64,000 bases of DNA, from positions 94,967,285 to 95,031,284 of the forward strand of contig CM042694.1 of the NCBI GenBank assembly GCA_023614405.1, read 5' to 3'. Source of the DNA: Avena insularis (lineage: Eukaryota; Streptophyta; Magnoliopsida; Poales; Poaceae). Below, one piece after another: positions 1 through 12,485 of the stretch. The notes below the pieces were generated by a model. It saw only the letters and a program-made list of their open reading frames with translations. It did not search any database and was not told the DNA's origin. Positions within the stretch are counted from its first letter, which is position 1. Each line of letters starts with the position of its first letter. The translations under genes and the position numbers were made by a program.

Positions 1-1992
1 GGTTTTGGGAACTAACATTATACTCGTGATTCTTCCTTATAGGCTATAGTAGCTTGATCATGAAAGTTGTCATGATAAGGATGAATATAAGATGTAGGTA
101 AAATGTTTACTACACAAATAGATTACTAAAGAATGGATTTTTGAAAGAACACCAAACATTTGATGATGGTGATCCACTTCAAAGTGCAAGTCCAAAGGTA
201 TTAGTATTTGACTATATACACTTTGTACTATGTGTCATGTGAATGACACCACTATTGATGTTGATAGATTCTTTTAAAAGAAAAGGAATTGTTGAAAGAG
301 AATCTATAAAATATTTGGCAGAAAAAAAAGGTTGGATATGTCCAACTTAGGTATATAGAAGATATACATGTTATGGCTGTATTCCTTGCTTGTTAAACAA
401 TGTGGTTCTTAGGTATTGGATACCGGTATTGGATACCGAATTTGTTGGTGTGAATTGTCATATAGAACAACGCAATTCATGAACTGCAATGACCAAAGTA
501 ACTAGCAAAAGAATATGTGATGATATTCATCGAAAACAAATAAAGTGTTATTGTGTTTTCTCATTGTCGTCAAACCTAGCCTTCAAGATTTGTTTTAATA
601 ATTGTTATTTTGTTCCGGTATTACGAGAAAAATGGTTGTTCAAATAATTAACGTATTCCATAAAGGATGGATGAACTTTTACAAGTCTAGTTGGAGAAAT
701 CACATCCATAAACATTATTGCTAAAATGTCGTAAGACAAATGATTGGAAGATCACTTATGAAATGACATCGTTGTTTGAATTATATTGGAAAGTAAACAT
801 GAAGAAACTCCATGTTGATGGATTTTTGGAGTCTTTGATTTTGATCAATTGACGCTTGTGAGACTTTCCTCGAGATAATTGAAACTCCGTCCATAGGCCA
901 AAGAGGAACGGATGACTAACTTATTGGATATTATGCATGTTGATGTATATAGTCCATTATGTGTAGCCATATGCGATGGATATTTTTGCTTCATATGCCT
1001 TCTCCAGAAATTTGAGTGAATATATCTATATATTTACTTAATAAGGAAGAAGTATGAAACATTTGAAAATTGTTCAAAGACTTTCAAGATGAAGTGAAAA
1101 ATCATTGTAACAAGAAAATAAAGAGTTTATGATTCGATCATCAAGAAAGATATTTGAGTTACATGTTTAGCAAAACACCTAAGATTTGAGGAATTGTTCC
1201 ATGATTTGTGTTTCCCGATAAACCATAGGAGTATGGCATATTCAAGAGATGAAATCAAACCATGTTTGACATGGTAAGATCAAAGGTCCCATTTATAAAA
1301 CTGCCATTATGTTTTAAGGATTGAAGCTTTAGAGACTACCGCTTTTACACTAAAAAGAGCACCATCGTGATCCGTTGAAATGACACCATATAAGTTATGG
1401 TTTGGGATAAAACCCAAATTGTCTTTTCTTAAATTTTGGTATGCTATGCATAAGTAAAATGTTTACAACCAAAGTCAGATATGCACGTCTTTGTAGGTTA
1501 TCCCAAAGAATTTGTTGGGAATTTCTCCATAACACCGAGGACAAAAGAGTTTGTTACTTGGAACGTCAAGTTTCTTGAGAAGGAATTTTTCGTGAAAAGT
1601 TAAGTGGGAGGACAATAGAACTTTGATAAGGTTGTTGAACCTTAGCTATATGTGCTAAGTAGTGTAGCGCCGGAAAGTGTCCCGGTGGCGGCCACAATGC
1701 TCATGGATCCCGTGATTACAAAGGGTGTGATCTCGGAGATTAGAGTTCCTATTGAACCGTGTGGGTCGGTAAGAATCAAATAGTGTGATTTGATAAGCAA
1801 GTCGTTATTGTTTTGACAATGATGAACCGACTACATGCAAAGAAGCGATGATGGGCCCTGACTCCATAAAATGACTAGAAGTCATAGAATCCGTGATAGT
1901 ATCCATACACGAGAAATCAAGTTTCTGAACTTGGAAAACCCTCCGAAAAGGCGTGAAGCCTATCGGTCGTGTTTGGATCTATAAAGAAATAG
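1..1992 (+). mobile_element. Decayed Angela-like Copia pol, first segment (integrase to start of RT)
   Basis: Degenerate Ty1/Copia polyprotein on the plus strand, with many stops and frameshifts. By hand translation, about 900-980 resembles the integrase region with HVDVYSPL, about 1490-1520 resembles the VGYPKE motif at the integrase/RT boundary, and about 1840-1990 resembles the start of RT (EAMMGPDS, then a decayed PIGCKW-type block). The reading breaks at 1992, where an LTR element has inserted, and resumes at 10386. The 5' LTR and gag lie left of the window. It would have encoded reverse transcription and integration functions but is non-functional now. The Angela-like assignment rests mainly on the 3' LTR at 18232-19893. 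Confidence 0.8.
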
Positions 1993-1997
1993 ACATG
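1993..1997. repeat. Target-site duplication ACATG, left
   Basis: The five bases ACATG directly precede the LTR start at 1998 and recur directly after the element end at 10381-10385. This fixes the insertion boundaries. Confidence 0.92.
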
Positions 1998-4900
1998 TGT
2001 AACACCCTCGAATCGTCCCTATGCAAGTTTTAGCCCTTTTCGCCAAACCCGCATAGAGACGATTCAAGGACGCCCACCAGGCACTTTCGTGCGGGTGAAA
2101 AACAAAGTAATACCATTACACAACAGTCCTCGATGGGACCCACAGAACAGATATATATATATATACAACACGACTCCAAAAGTCAAGAATACAGATATAC
2201 ACTACAAAGATCCAAATAACCTTGAAAACGATACAACATCCAAGTACGGATAAGATGCAAATGGGGCTAAGAGCCCTAAAGAATAACCAATGGCGTCCAT
2301 AACCCTACCCAGGCCAAGCCGGAAGGGTAACCCTGCTAACGACGTCGATCTCAAACCTGCTAAAACAAAAGGGGTGCCGACAAAGGGCAAAGGAAAAAGA
2401 GGAGCGTCAGTACTGAGGCCAGTACATGGCGAGGCTAGAATTCGGCGGTCCTCGCCTACACAGGTATGGTGGGCTGGAGCGGCAGCGCAGCGGCACTAAA
2501 CAACCTATAGAGACTCGAGACAACTAGCGGTTATCAGAGAGGGGTATGAAAGACCTATTCGGATCCAACCTAAAGCTAACACCAAACAAACCCATCCTAG
2601 TATTTCCCCCTCGAGACCAAACGAGGAAGTCGGACCAAGGAACTCACACAGTTGGCAATTTTAATATACATTCCGTTCTATTTGAATCTGATTACTAGTC
2701 ACATATTAAGTCAAATTTATGGCACTACTTTAGTTATGCTTGTCTATGATCAAGAAACTGTGCTCCAAGTCTTCCATAACCGCGGACACGGCTTTCAGAA
2801 AGATTTACCCTGCAGGGGTGCACAAATAGCAACACACACTCGATCAACCTCGGAAAAACCAACTCAAAACCACAACGAGGCATTCACGACAAAGCGATCA
2901 CATGATTCATAAAATATTTCAGGGGGCCACCCCATTAAGCTACCCGCAACGAAGTTGGCCGACTCCGAGACGGACCCAAGGTTTGCGTCAATGGCTGTAA
3001 ACGACTGGGAACCCGAAAATGTGACTAGGCTTGTCGATACCGCGAAAACACTCCGCATCCAAAACAGTACAGGTGCTCCACGCACAATCTTAAATAAAGC
3101 GGTAAAGCATGGCATAAGTGCAGGATAGTAAATAAAACCCCAAACTAGTTTGTGGCCCCAAGAAATAGAAATGAATCAAGCTCTGGCTCAGGAGGATCCC
3201 ATAGGGTCTCCCGGATGTGGATAGTGCGAATAGTCAAGGAACAGGAATCAAGTACTCCGGGCCTACGGGACACAAGTGGACATAAAAACCAAATAACATA
3301 TATTGCCCACCGGTGCCTCTTTCATTAGTTATCACAACAATTTAATAGTTGTAACTAAAGACATGATACTTTCCACCATAAATATCTGCCAGCATTCCAA
3401 CAATTGTGGTACTCGACAACACAAGATCGCACCTGAGCAAGCAACTACGACTCGCAAGGCCAGCTATCTACCAAACAACAGGTAATAGGAGGTGTCCAAG
3501 GCAATATAGAGGCTACACGGAATATATCAGGTACGGAACTAAAGCATCACAATACGGATAGCAATAGATCAACAAGAGGAAATACAGACTATAAATGCAA
3601 AATAGGTAAAAGGGGGAGAGATGCTCGCCTGGGAAAACATAGCCGAAGGTTCATATCCGGAAAACTTGCCGATACTCGCATCCACTCAACGGCCTAATCC
3701 GAGAAAAACAAAACACTAGAAGAAACACCGAATGCAATATTTAATACTACGGCAGAAGAATCGGCATGTTTATGATATGATGCATGGCATGGCATAGATG
3801 CGATGCGACTAGACAAAATTAAGCGGAACCGGGGTCCCGATAATTAATTAAGTGGTTCATGTTGTTTAGATACCCCGCATTTTAAATGTTGTATTAATAA
3901 GGCAAAACATGTCATCGGTTCTCTACACAAATTTAAATGGAGCCAGTATAAGACTAGAAAAGCCCGCATATGGACTCCATATTTAATTATTAGTTGAGTC
4001 GACAAAGTATCCCAAACTACAACATATGTATGCAAGCATGTATGATTATATGCAACAAGATATATCTCATTTTATAGAAAATATGATAGGGTTGAGGTCT
4101 CACGGCTCGGATCAGAGTCGAAGAAGCCATATTCAAGTTATAGGTGAAAAAGAGATAATATCCGGCATCACGGAAGGGGACGTATCAACAGGGCGGCATC
4201 ATTGGACGGCAAGTACCAGTGTCGTGTGACAAAGTGATGATCATCTTGGTGAAAGTAGAAGACCCACGAAACATCGCTGTGATAGATTACGTTGAAAAAC
4301 AGAAGCAAAACTCCTATACACATTTCGTCGAACACCTGACGGATAGAAGGGTCGCTCAACACAAAACAATATCAACAGGATAGGTACCGAAGCTTGGCGC
4401 GCTTGATGTCGATGCGATAAATCAGAAATAGAAGTCAGATACATGATGTACCTGAGTTTGCGCAGCCCGGGAGAAAAGAAAAGAAAGAAAAAGAAGCCGG
4501 CGCGGATGGCTGGTGCACACGCGCAGGACAAGGGAGCGGCGCAGCTACCAAGTACCTGGTTGCCAGGCTCCTGTGCGCGAGCGGGGGGGCAAGGGGCAGT
4601 GGCACGCGCTGTGATGCTGCGCTTGGTGGCTGATAGCTTGTACGAAGAGGCAAGGTGGCATGGAGTTTAATGGATCGATGGGTACGGTGGCATTGCACAC
4701 CGGCCGATGGATGTCATGCACACCCGCAAACGGCCACCGGAACATGAGCAACATGAGCAACACGCGGAAGAGTGGGTAGGTGGAACTTAGCAAGAAGAAG
4801 AGGGAATTTTTTCTCAGATCTGGATCTCAGATATTTTGGGGCTAGGGTTTGGGGAGAAAGAAGAAGGGAATAGACTATTTATATAGTCCAAAATAGACTA

Positions 4901-5790
4901 GATGAGACTAGTTTTGGACGAAAACTTTAGACGGGCTTTTTGCCTGTTTTATTTTTAGTAAAATAAGAAGAACTTTTATGGTCACGTAACAGACCAAAAA
5001 ATATTGTTTTGTTTTAAAATAACGAAGAGAGATAACGGCTTAATATATATTATACCGTACAGATATTTTAGAAAATAAAATACGGTGTTTCCAAAAATGC
5101 TCTTAGGCTTAGGAGAATGCACGAAAAAATACATGATATGGTTTGAACCAATGAGAGAGGCAATGAGGTTACTTTTAGGATTTAAACAAAATAAAAGCTC
5201 AAAGAATTCTGAACAAGAAGAACGGTCACACAGGAAGATGGTGTAGATAGATAGAGACAAGAGCACTAGGATTTAAATAGAACAAACTTGAATGGATAAA
5301 CCACACATTCCTATGGGCATGATTTAAATCCAAAGAAAATAAATAAAAACCCATATGGACAATGTATGGTATATTTTAGGCAAGATAATATGGATAATAT
5401 ATGATGGCAAGGATCCACACAAATACATATGGCATAATTAAATCCAAGCAAATCGAAGAAACCCATATGGTACCATGTGTGGTGGAATATGGAGAGAATT
5501 CATATGGACCAGATGTAGCAACATGTTAGTGATGGAAATGAAAATGAAGAGATATGCCCTCAGCTCAAATTGGGCACTTAGCATATATAAAAAATCAAAT
5601 ACAATTTAGTACGAACCCAAAATCAAAGACATGTATAATGGATAGGAACAAATGCAAGACAATAATAAAAGGCAAGATTTAATATGATGCCCAAATGCAA
5701 TGTGGCATGATGACATGAGCATGCGGTCATGATGATGCGCAACACAAAAACACAGCGATTTTCTAGTAGTGGTTTTAGCGGGGTGCTACA
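1998..5790 (-). repeat. 3' LTR of LARD-like copy 1
   Basis: Matches 6587-10380 at a constant offset of about 4.59 kb, with scattered substitutions and short indels. It begins TGTAACACCC and ends GGGGTGCTACA. A TA dinucleotide run lies near 2151-2165. Short ORFs within it are not conserved as protein. Confidence 0.93.
4876..4885 (-). promoter_or_regulatory. TATA box of the 3' LTR, copy 1
   Basis: Read on the minus strand this is TATATAAATA, followed by a pyrimidine-rich CTTCTTCTTTCTCCCC leader. It is the counterpart of the box at 9469-9478. As the downstream LTR it could drive read-through into the flanking Copia DNA. Confidence 0.5.
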
Positions 5791-6586
5791 ATTCGACACC
5801 ACTAACAAGGGATCTCGCCCTCGAGATTCGCCTCATGGTCCAGGGAAGAAGGCCAGCGATCTGAATCTTCTCGCTTTGTGTAGATGCTCGCGACACCACT
5901 AACAAGAGGTCGTTGTCCGTGATCGTCGAGAGAACACTCCAGGAAACAAAGGACGAAGGTAAAGGGATCCACAAATAAAGCCACCTCTAACTTCCGTGGA
6001 CGGAGTAAAATTGTTGGATCCACCGATTCAATATACAAAAGCGAATGATAAAAGTAGTGGTATGGTCGCGACTCCATCCCGCACTCATATCATTACTCCG
6101 TACATGAATAGAAGAATTATGCAACCAACTCTCAGATTCAGACTGAAGATCTCGACAAGCGAGGTTCGGAAACAAAAGAGTGATGCAGGCTCTGCATCGG
6201 ATCTGGCGTAGATGATGTCGTCGCGTTGGAAACACCGGAAGGCACAAAGGAGGAACAACGAGAAGTCCAAAAAATGAAGGATTCCTCAGATAGCACGAAG
6301 ACCGGATGTAGAAGCACCGTTACCAAAGGAGGAAGCGAAACCCTGAAGGTACGACGAAAACCCCACCACGAGAATTCCTGGACTCGGAGAAAAGATAAGA
6401 GAGCAGATTCAAAACACGCAGAGGTAAGAGGAGAATAGCAGAGGGATAAGGAGTAAAAGCAGACCTAATCAGATCTATCCAACCGATTTTGCAAAATAGT
6501 TTTGACTCTCTACTTTGGCCGTTAGCTAGGTTATCCTACAGGCTGGACCAGTGGGGTATCGCAACTGCTGAGCTCTGATACCACTC
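5791..6586 (-). other. 796-bp internal domain of LARD-like copy 1
   Basis: Lies between the two LTRs. Only short ORFs are present, and they are frameshifted relative to the homologous 794-bp domain at 30552-31345, so coding is unlikely. Next to the 3' LTR it carries an inverted repeat around AGGG (about 5809-5828) and two copies of a CGACACCACTAACAAG word (about 5794 and 5889). Both features recur in copy 2. Confidence 0.85.
6568..6583 (-). promoter_or_regulatory. Primer binding site, initiator Met tRNA, copy 1
   Basis: On the minus strand this reads TGGTATCAGAGCTCAG, complementary to the 3' end of plant initiator tRNA-Met. It is three bases from the LTR edge at 6587 and sets the element's orientation. 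Confidence 0.9.
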
Positions 6587-9500
6587 TGTAACACCCTCGA
6601 ATCGGCCCTATGCAAGTTTTATCCCTTTCAGCCAAACCCGCATAGAAACGATTCAAGGACGCCCACCAGGCACTTTCGTGCGGGTGGAAAACGAAGTAAT
6701 ACCATTACGCAACAGTCCTCGATGGGACCCACAGAACAGATATATATATATATATATACAGCACGACTCTAAGAGTCAAGAATACAGATATACACTACAA
6801 AGATCCAAATAACCTTGAAAATGATACAACATCCGAGTACAGATAAGATGCAAATGGGGCTAAGAGCCCTAAAGAATAACCAATGGCGTCCATAACCCTG
6901 CCCAGGCCAAGCCGGAAGGGTAACCCTGCTAACGACGTCGATCTCAAACCTGCTAAAACAAAAGGGGTGCCGACAAAGGGCAAAGGAAAAAGAGGAGCGT
7001 CAGTACTGAGGCCAGTACATGGCGAGGCTAGAATTCGGCGGTCCTCGCCTACACAGGTATGGTTGGCTGGATCGGCACTGCAGTGGCACTAAACAACCTA
7101 TAGAGACTCGAGACAACTGGCGGTTATCAGAGAGGGGTAAGAAAGACCTATTCGGATCCAACCTGAAGCTAACACCAAACAAACCCATCCTGGTATTTTC
7201 CCCTCGAGACCAAACGAGGAAGTCGGACCAAGGAACTCACATAGTTGGCAATTTTAATATACATTCCGTTGTATTTGAATCTGATTACTAGTCACATATT
7301 AAGTCAAATTTATAGCACTACTTTAGTTATGCTTGTCTATGATCAAGAAACTGTGCTCCAAGTCTTCCATAACCGCGAACACGGCTTTCAGAAAGATTTA
7401 CCCTGCAGGGGTGCACAAATAGAAACACACACTCGATCAACCTCGGAAAAACCAACTCAAAACCCCAACGAGGCATTCACGACAAAGCGATCACAGGATT
7501 TATAAAATATTTCAGGGGGCCACCCCATTAAGCTACCTGCAACAAAGTTGGCCGACTCCGAGACGGACCCAAGGTTTGCGTCAATGGCTGTAAACGACTG
7601 GGAACCCGAAAATGTGACTGGGCTTGTCGATACCGCGAAAACACTCCGCATCCAAAACAGTACAGGTGCTCCACACACAATCTTAAATAAAGCGGTAAAG
7701 CATGGCATAAGTACAGGATAGTAAATAAAACCCCAAACTAGTTTGTGGCCCCAAGAAATAGAAATGAATCAAGCTCTGGCTCAGGGGGATCCCATAGGGT
7801 CTCCCGGATGTGGATAGTGCGAATAGTCAAGGAACAGGAATCAAGTACTCGGGGCCTACGGGACACAAGTGGACATAAAAATCAAATAACATATATTGCC
7901 CACCGGTGCCTCTTTCATTAGTTATCACAACAATTTAATAGTTGTAACTAAAGACATGATCCTTTCCACCATAAATATCTACCAGCATTCCAACAACTGT
8001 GGTACTCGACAACACAAGATCGCACCTGAGCAAGCAACTACGACTCGCAAGGCCAGCTATCTACCAAACAACAGGTAATAGGAGGTGTCCAAGGCAATAT
8101 AGAGGCTGCATGGAATATATTAGGTACGGAACTAAAGCATCGCAATACGGATAGCAATAGATAAACAAGAGGAAATAAAGACTATAAATGCAAAATAGGT
8201 AGAAGGGGGAGAGATGCTCGCCTGGGAAAACATAGCCGAAGGTTCATATCCGGAGAACTTGCCGATACTCGCATCCACTCAATGGCCTAATCCGCGAAGA
8301 ACAAAATACTAGAAGAAACACCGGATGCAATATTTAATACTACGGCAGAAGAATCGGCATGTTTATGATATGATGCATGGCATGGCATAGATGCGATGCG
8401 AGTAGACAAAATTAAGCGGAACCGGGGTCCCGACAATTAATTAAGTGGTTCATGTTGTTTAGATACCCCGCATTTTAAATGTTGTATTAATATGGCAAAA
8501 CATGGCATCGGTTCTCTACACAAATTTAAATGGAGCCAGTATAAGACTAGAAAAGCCCGCATATGGACTCCATATTTAATTATTAGGTGAGTCGACAAAG
8601 TATCCCAAACTACAACATATGTATGCAAGCATGTATGATTATATGCAACAAGATATATCTCATTTTATAGAAAATATGATAGGGTTGAGGTCTCACGGCT
8701 CGGATCAGAGTCGAAGAAGCCATCTTCAAGTTATAGGTGAAAAAGAGATAATATACGGCATCACGGAAGGGGACGTATCGACAGGGCGGCATCATTGGAC
8801 GGCAAGTACCAGTGTCGTGTGACAAAGTGATGATCATCTTGGTGAAAGTAGAAGACCCACGGAACATCGCTGTGATAGATTACGTTGAAAAACAGAAGCA
8901 AAACTCCTGTACACATTTCGTCGAACACCTGACGGATAGAAGGGTCGCTCAACACAAAACAATATCAACAGGATAGGTACCGAAGCTTGGCGCGCTTGAT
9001 GCCGATGCGATAAATCGGAAATAGAAGTCAGATACATGATGTACCTGAGTTTGCGTAGCCCGGGAGAAAAGAAAACAAAGAAAAAGAAGTCGGCGCGGAT
9101 GGCTGGTGCACACGCGCAGGACAAGGGAGCGGCGCAACTACCAACTACCTGGTTGCCAGGCTCCTGTGTGCGAGCGGGAGGAGCAAGGGGCATTGGCACG
9201 CGCTGTGCTGCTGCGCTTGGTGGCTGCTAGCTTGTACGAAGAGCCAAGGTGGCATGGAGTTTAATGGATCGATGGGTACGGTGGCATTGCACACCGACCG
9301 ATGGATGTCTTGCACACCCGCGAACGGCCACAGGAACATGAGCAACACGGCGACACACAGAAGAGTGGGTAGGTGGAATTTAGCAAGAAGAAGAGGGAAA
9401 TTTTTCTCAGATCTGGATCTCAGATATTTTGTGGCTAGGGTTTAGGGAGAAAGAAGAAGGGAATAGACTATTTATATAGTTCAAAGTAGACTAGATGAGA

Positions 9501-10380
9501 CTAGTTTTGTGCCAAAACTTTAGACGGGCGTTTTGCCTATTTTATTTTTAGTAAAATAAGAAAAACTTTTATGGTCATGTAACAGACCGAAAAATATTGT
9601 TTTGTTTTAAAATAACAAAGAGAGATGACGGCTTAATATATATTATACCGTACGAATATTTTAGAAAATAAAATACGGTGTTTCCAAAAATGCTCTTAGG
9701 CTTAGGAGAATGCACGAAAAAATACATGATATGGTTTGAACCAATGAGAGAGGCAATGAGGTTACTTTTAGGATTTAAACAAAATAAAAGCTCAAAGAAT
9801 TCTGAACAAGAAGAATGGTCACAGGAAGATGGTGTAGATAGATAGAGACAAGAGCACTAGGATTTAAATAGAACAAACTTGAATGGATAAACCACACATT
9901 CCTATGGGCATGATTTAAATCCAAAGCAAATAAATAAAACCCATATGGACAATGTATGGTATATTTTAGGCAAGATAATATGGATAATATATGATGGCAA
10001 GGATCCACACAAATACATATGGCATAATTAAATCCAAGCAAATCGAAGAAACCCATATGGTACCATGTGTGGTGGAATATGGAGAGAATTCATATGGACC
10101 AGATGTAGCAACATGTTAGTGATGGAAATGAAAATGAAGAGATATGCCCTCAGCTCAAATTGGGCACTTAGCATATATAAAAAATCAAATACAATTTAGT
10201 ACGAACCCAAAATCAAAGACATGTATAATGGATAGGAACAAATGCAAGACAATAATAAAAGGCAAGATTTAATATGATGCCCAAATGCAATGTGGCATGA
10301 TGACATGAGCATGCGGTCATGATGATGCGCAACACAAAAACACAACGATTTTCTAGTAGTGGTTTTAGCGGGGTGCTACA
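6587..10380 (-). repeat. 5' LTR of LARD-like copy 1
   Basis: 3794 bp. As the LTR next to the primer site on the minus strand, it carries the element's own promoter. Divergence from the 3' LTR is uneven: denser near 6587-6720, very low over about 9600-10380. Confidence 0.93.
9469..9478 (-). promoter_or_regulatory. Probable LTR promoter TATA box, copy 1
   Basis: Minus-strand TATATAAATA in the 5' LTR, about 0.9 kb into the LTR. It lies in the part of the LTR that is not shared with copy 2. Confidence 0.55.
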
Positions 10381-10385
10381 ACATG
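10381..10385. repeat. Target-site duplication ACATG, right
   Basis: Partner of 1993-1997. Confidence 0.92.
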
Positions 10386-11562
10386 GATGTTTAACATCTA
10401 TGAAATAGTCGACATGTCAAAAAGAATTTTACGACAATGTTCAGGGAGTTGACTATGACAAGATTTGATCTTTCATAGCGATATTTAGTCTTGACGGATT
10501 AATGTAGCAACCACTACATATAATTTGGTATATGGTAGTTGAATAAACAAAACAAAGTTCTTCTAATAGAACGGTTACCTAGGACATGTACATGACATGG
10601 TCCAAAGGGTTTTGTTAATTCAAAGGGTGCTAAAAGGGCATGCAAACTTCAATAGTTGAAGTGAGCATAGCGGAGTTGGAATCTTCACCATGATGAAACT
10701 ATTAAAAGAGTTTAAATTCATCGGAGATGATGAAGATGCTTGCTTTTGCAAGAAATTAAGTGGGAGCGCTGAGAAATATTTCTAATACATTATGTAGAGA
10801 ATATATTGTTGATTGGAAATGATGTATCTTGTATTGACACAAGTTAAGAATTTCATTAAAATAAGATTTCGATGAAAGACTTGGGCAAAACCGGAATATT
10901 TGGCATCAATATCTATATGGATAGATTGAGGCGCTAATATGGTTGTGCCAGACATACATATATGAGATATTGAAAGGGTTCAATATAGAAACAACAAGAA
11001 AGGTTCTTACTGCATGGAAAGGATTGTATCAAGATTCAAGTGTTTCAACACTTGGTGAGTAAAATCACATGAAGATTTTGATCGATTATACCGTGATATG
11101 TATATATCCAGAATATCCTATGCTCTAAATGTTATGAGCACATACCAAAATGATTCATAAGATGATCATTGGACAATAGTAAAGATATTCTTATGAGCTT
11201 TGGAAGAACTAAGAATATATCATGTATAAGTGACAAATAGTTAAAGGTAGTTCATTGTAAAGTGTTACATTGCTACTAGTTTTGTCACAAGATACAAATT
11301 AAATTTATCTCAATTTAGACTATGGGTGGCACAATGTAATGGAAAGGATGTTTCATGATGGATTTGGATGAGTTCCAAAGTTGAGACATTGTGACGGATA
11401 CTACAACAAAAGGCTAAGTATATAACTTCTATAGTAGCAGCAAAGGAGGGCATTTGTGTTAAGTAGTTTGTTATCAAACTATGTGTGGTTCAAAGTGGGC
11501 CAATACTATGAAGATATATTGTATGACAATACTATCAACATATTTTAACCCGAACGAACTAA
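10386..11562 (+). mobile_element. Decayed Copia pol, second segment (RT and RNase H)
   Basis: Continuation of the Copia element from 1992. Hand translation finds a decayed GVDYDETF-like block near 10440-10470, an MKDLG..GIFGINIY match (the RT MKDLGE region) near 10870-10920, and a TTKAKYI..VAAKEG match (the RNase H STTEAEY region) near 11400-11455. Stops and frameshifts throughout. It breaks at 11562, where a Gypsy-type element has inserted, and resumes at 18016. Confidence 0.82.
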
Positions 11563-11567
11563 AGGTC
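11563..11567. repeat. Target-site duplication AGGTC, left
   Basis: Repeated at 18011-18015, flanking the minus-strand Gypsy-type element. Confidence 0.92.
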
Positions 11568-12470
11568 TGATGGCTCAATGCACGACGCCCAGAAAAGTGC
11601 TGGTGTGTGGTTGATGTAGAGCTCGTTGGGAACCCCAAGAGGAAGGTATGATGAGCACAGCAGCAAGTTTCCCTCAGTTATGAAACCAAGGTTTAATCGA
11701 ACCAGTAGGATCACAAATAACAAAGACATGATAGAATCAATAATCAATTTGAAATAGCATCTCAATATCCATCGGATCCCCGCAAACACAACATGCAAAA
11801 TTACAAATAGATGATCTTGATCATGAACGGAGCTCACAAGATCTAGACATGAAAGCACAAAGGAGGAGAACCAACCATCTAGCTACTACATGGATCCGTA
11901 GTCCAAGGATGAACTACTCACGCATCACACCGGAGTCTTGCATGGTGATGAAGAAGGCCTCCAGGGTGAATTCCCCTCTCTGGCAGGGTGCCGGGAAGAG
12001 CTTCAGATCCCTCCCGATCTAGGGATGGAGATGATGGCGGCTACAAACTCTTTCGTGGATTTTTGATCGGGCCCTTAGGGTTTTCGTCCCGAGGGTAATA
12101 TATAGGCGGAAGGAGAGGCTGGGGGGTGCCGGGAGTGGCCACACCACCCCCTGGCGCGGGCCAAGCCTGGCCGCGCGGCCAGATGGTGTGGTGGCCCCCT
12201 GGCCCCTCTCCGTCTCGTATTCTGTCACTTGATAACATCCGGAAAAGTAGGCACTTTGGCTTTTGTCCCGTACAATTCCGAGAATATTCATTTTCTGACT
12301 TTCCTGGAACCAAAAACAGCAGAAAGCAGGCAGCTGGCACTATGGCTCTTGTTAATAGGTTAGTCCAAGAAATCATATGAAAAGTACTCCAAAGTAGGAA
12401 CCAAACACAAGAAAGTGGATAAAACCAAGCATGGAACATCAAAAATTATAGATACATTTGCAATGTATCA
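11568..12470 (-). repeat. 3' LTR, internally deleted
   Basis: 903 bp against 1604 bp for the 5' LTR. About 722 bp corresponding to 16550-17271 are missing. The junction at 11710/11711 has a 2-bp GA microhomology, as in illegitimate recombination. Confidence 0.9.
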
Positions 12471-12485
12471 ACATCCCCAAGCTTA
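12471..12485 (-). promoter_or_regulatory. Polypurine tract
   Basis: On the minus strand this reads TAAGCTTGGGGATGT, directly abutting the 3' LTR. It is the usual form and position of the plus-strand primer in Triticeae Gypsy elements. Confidence 0.75.

Larger units (their letters stand above)
1998..10380 (-). mobile_element. LTR-heavy non-autonomous retrotransposon (LARD-like), copy 1
   Basis: A complete element of 8383 bp bounded by TSD ACATG. The two LTRs (1998-5790 and 6587-10380, about 3.79 kb each) enclose only 796 bp. It lies on the minus strand: an initiator-Met tRNA primer site sits beside the LTR at 6587. LTR ends are TG..CA (TGTAACACCC on the plus strand, GGGGTGCTACA at the other end). 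No gag or pol is recognisable, so movement would need proteins supplied in trans. It shares its internal domain, LTR start and LTR 3' half with the element at 26551-35359, but the middle of the LTR is different. The high-copy large-LTR class is established; the exact family name is not assigned here. Confidence 0.93.

Noticed and set aside
2290..2499. 69-codon ORF repeated in both LTRs of copy 1
   Set aside because: Repeated because the LTR is repeated; the frame is on the antisense strand of the element and is broken in copy 2.
6541..6590. tRNA-like sequence at the PBS
   Set aside because: Only the primer-binding complement of tRNA-Met is present, not a tRNA gene. No complete tRNA or rRNA gene was recognised in the window.
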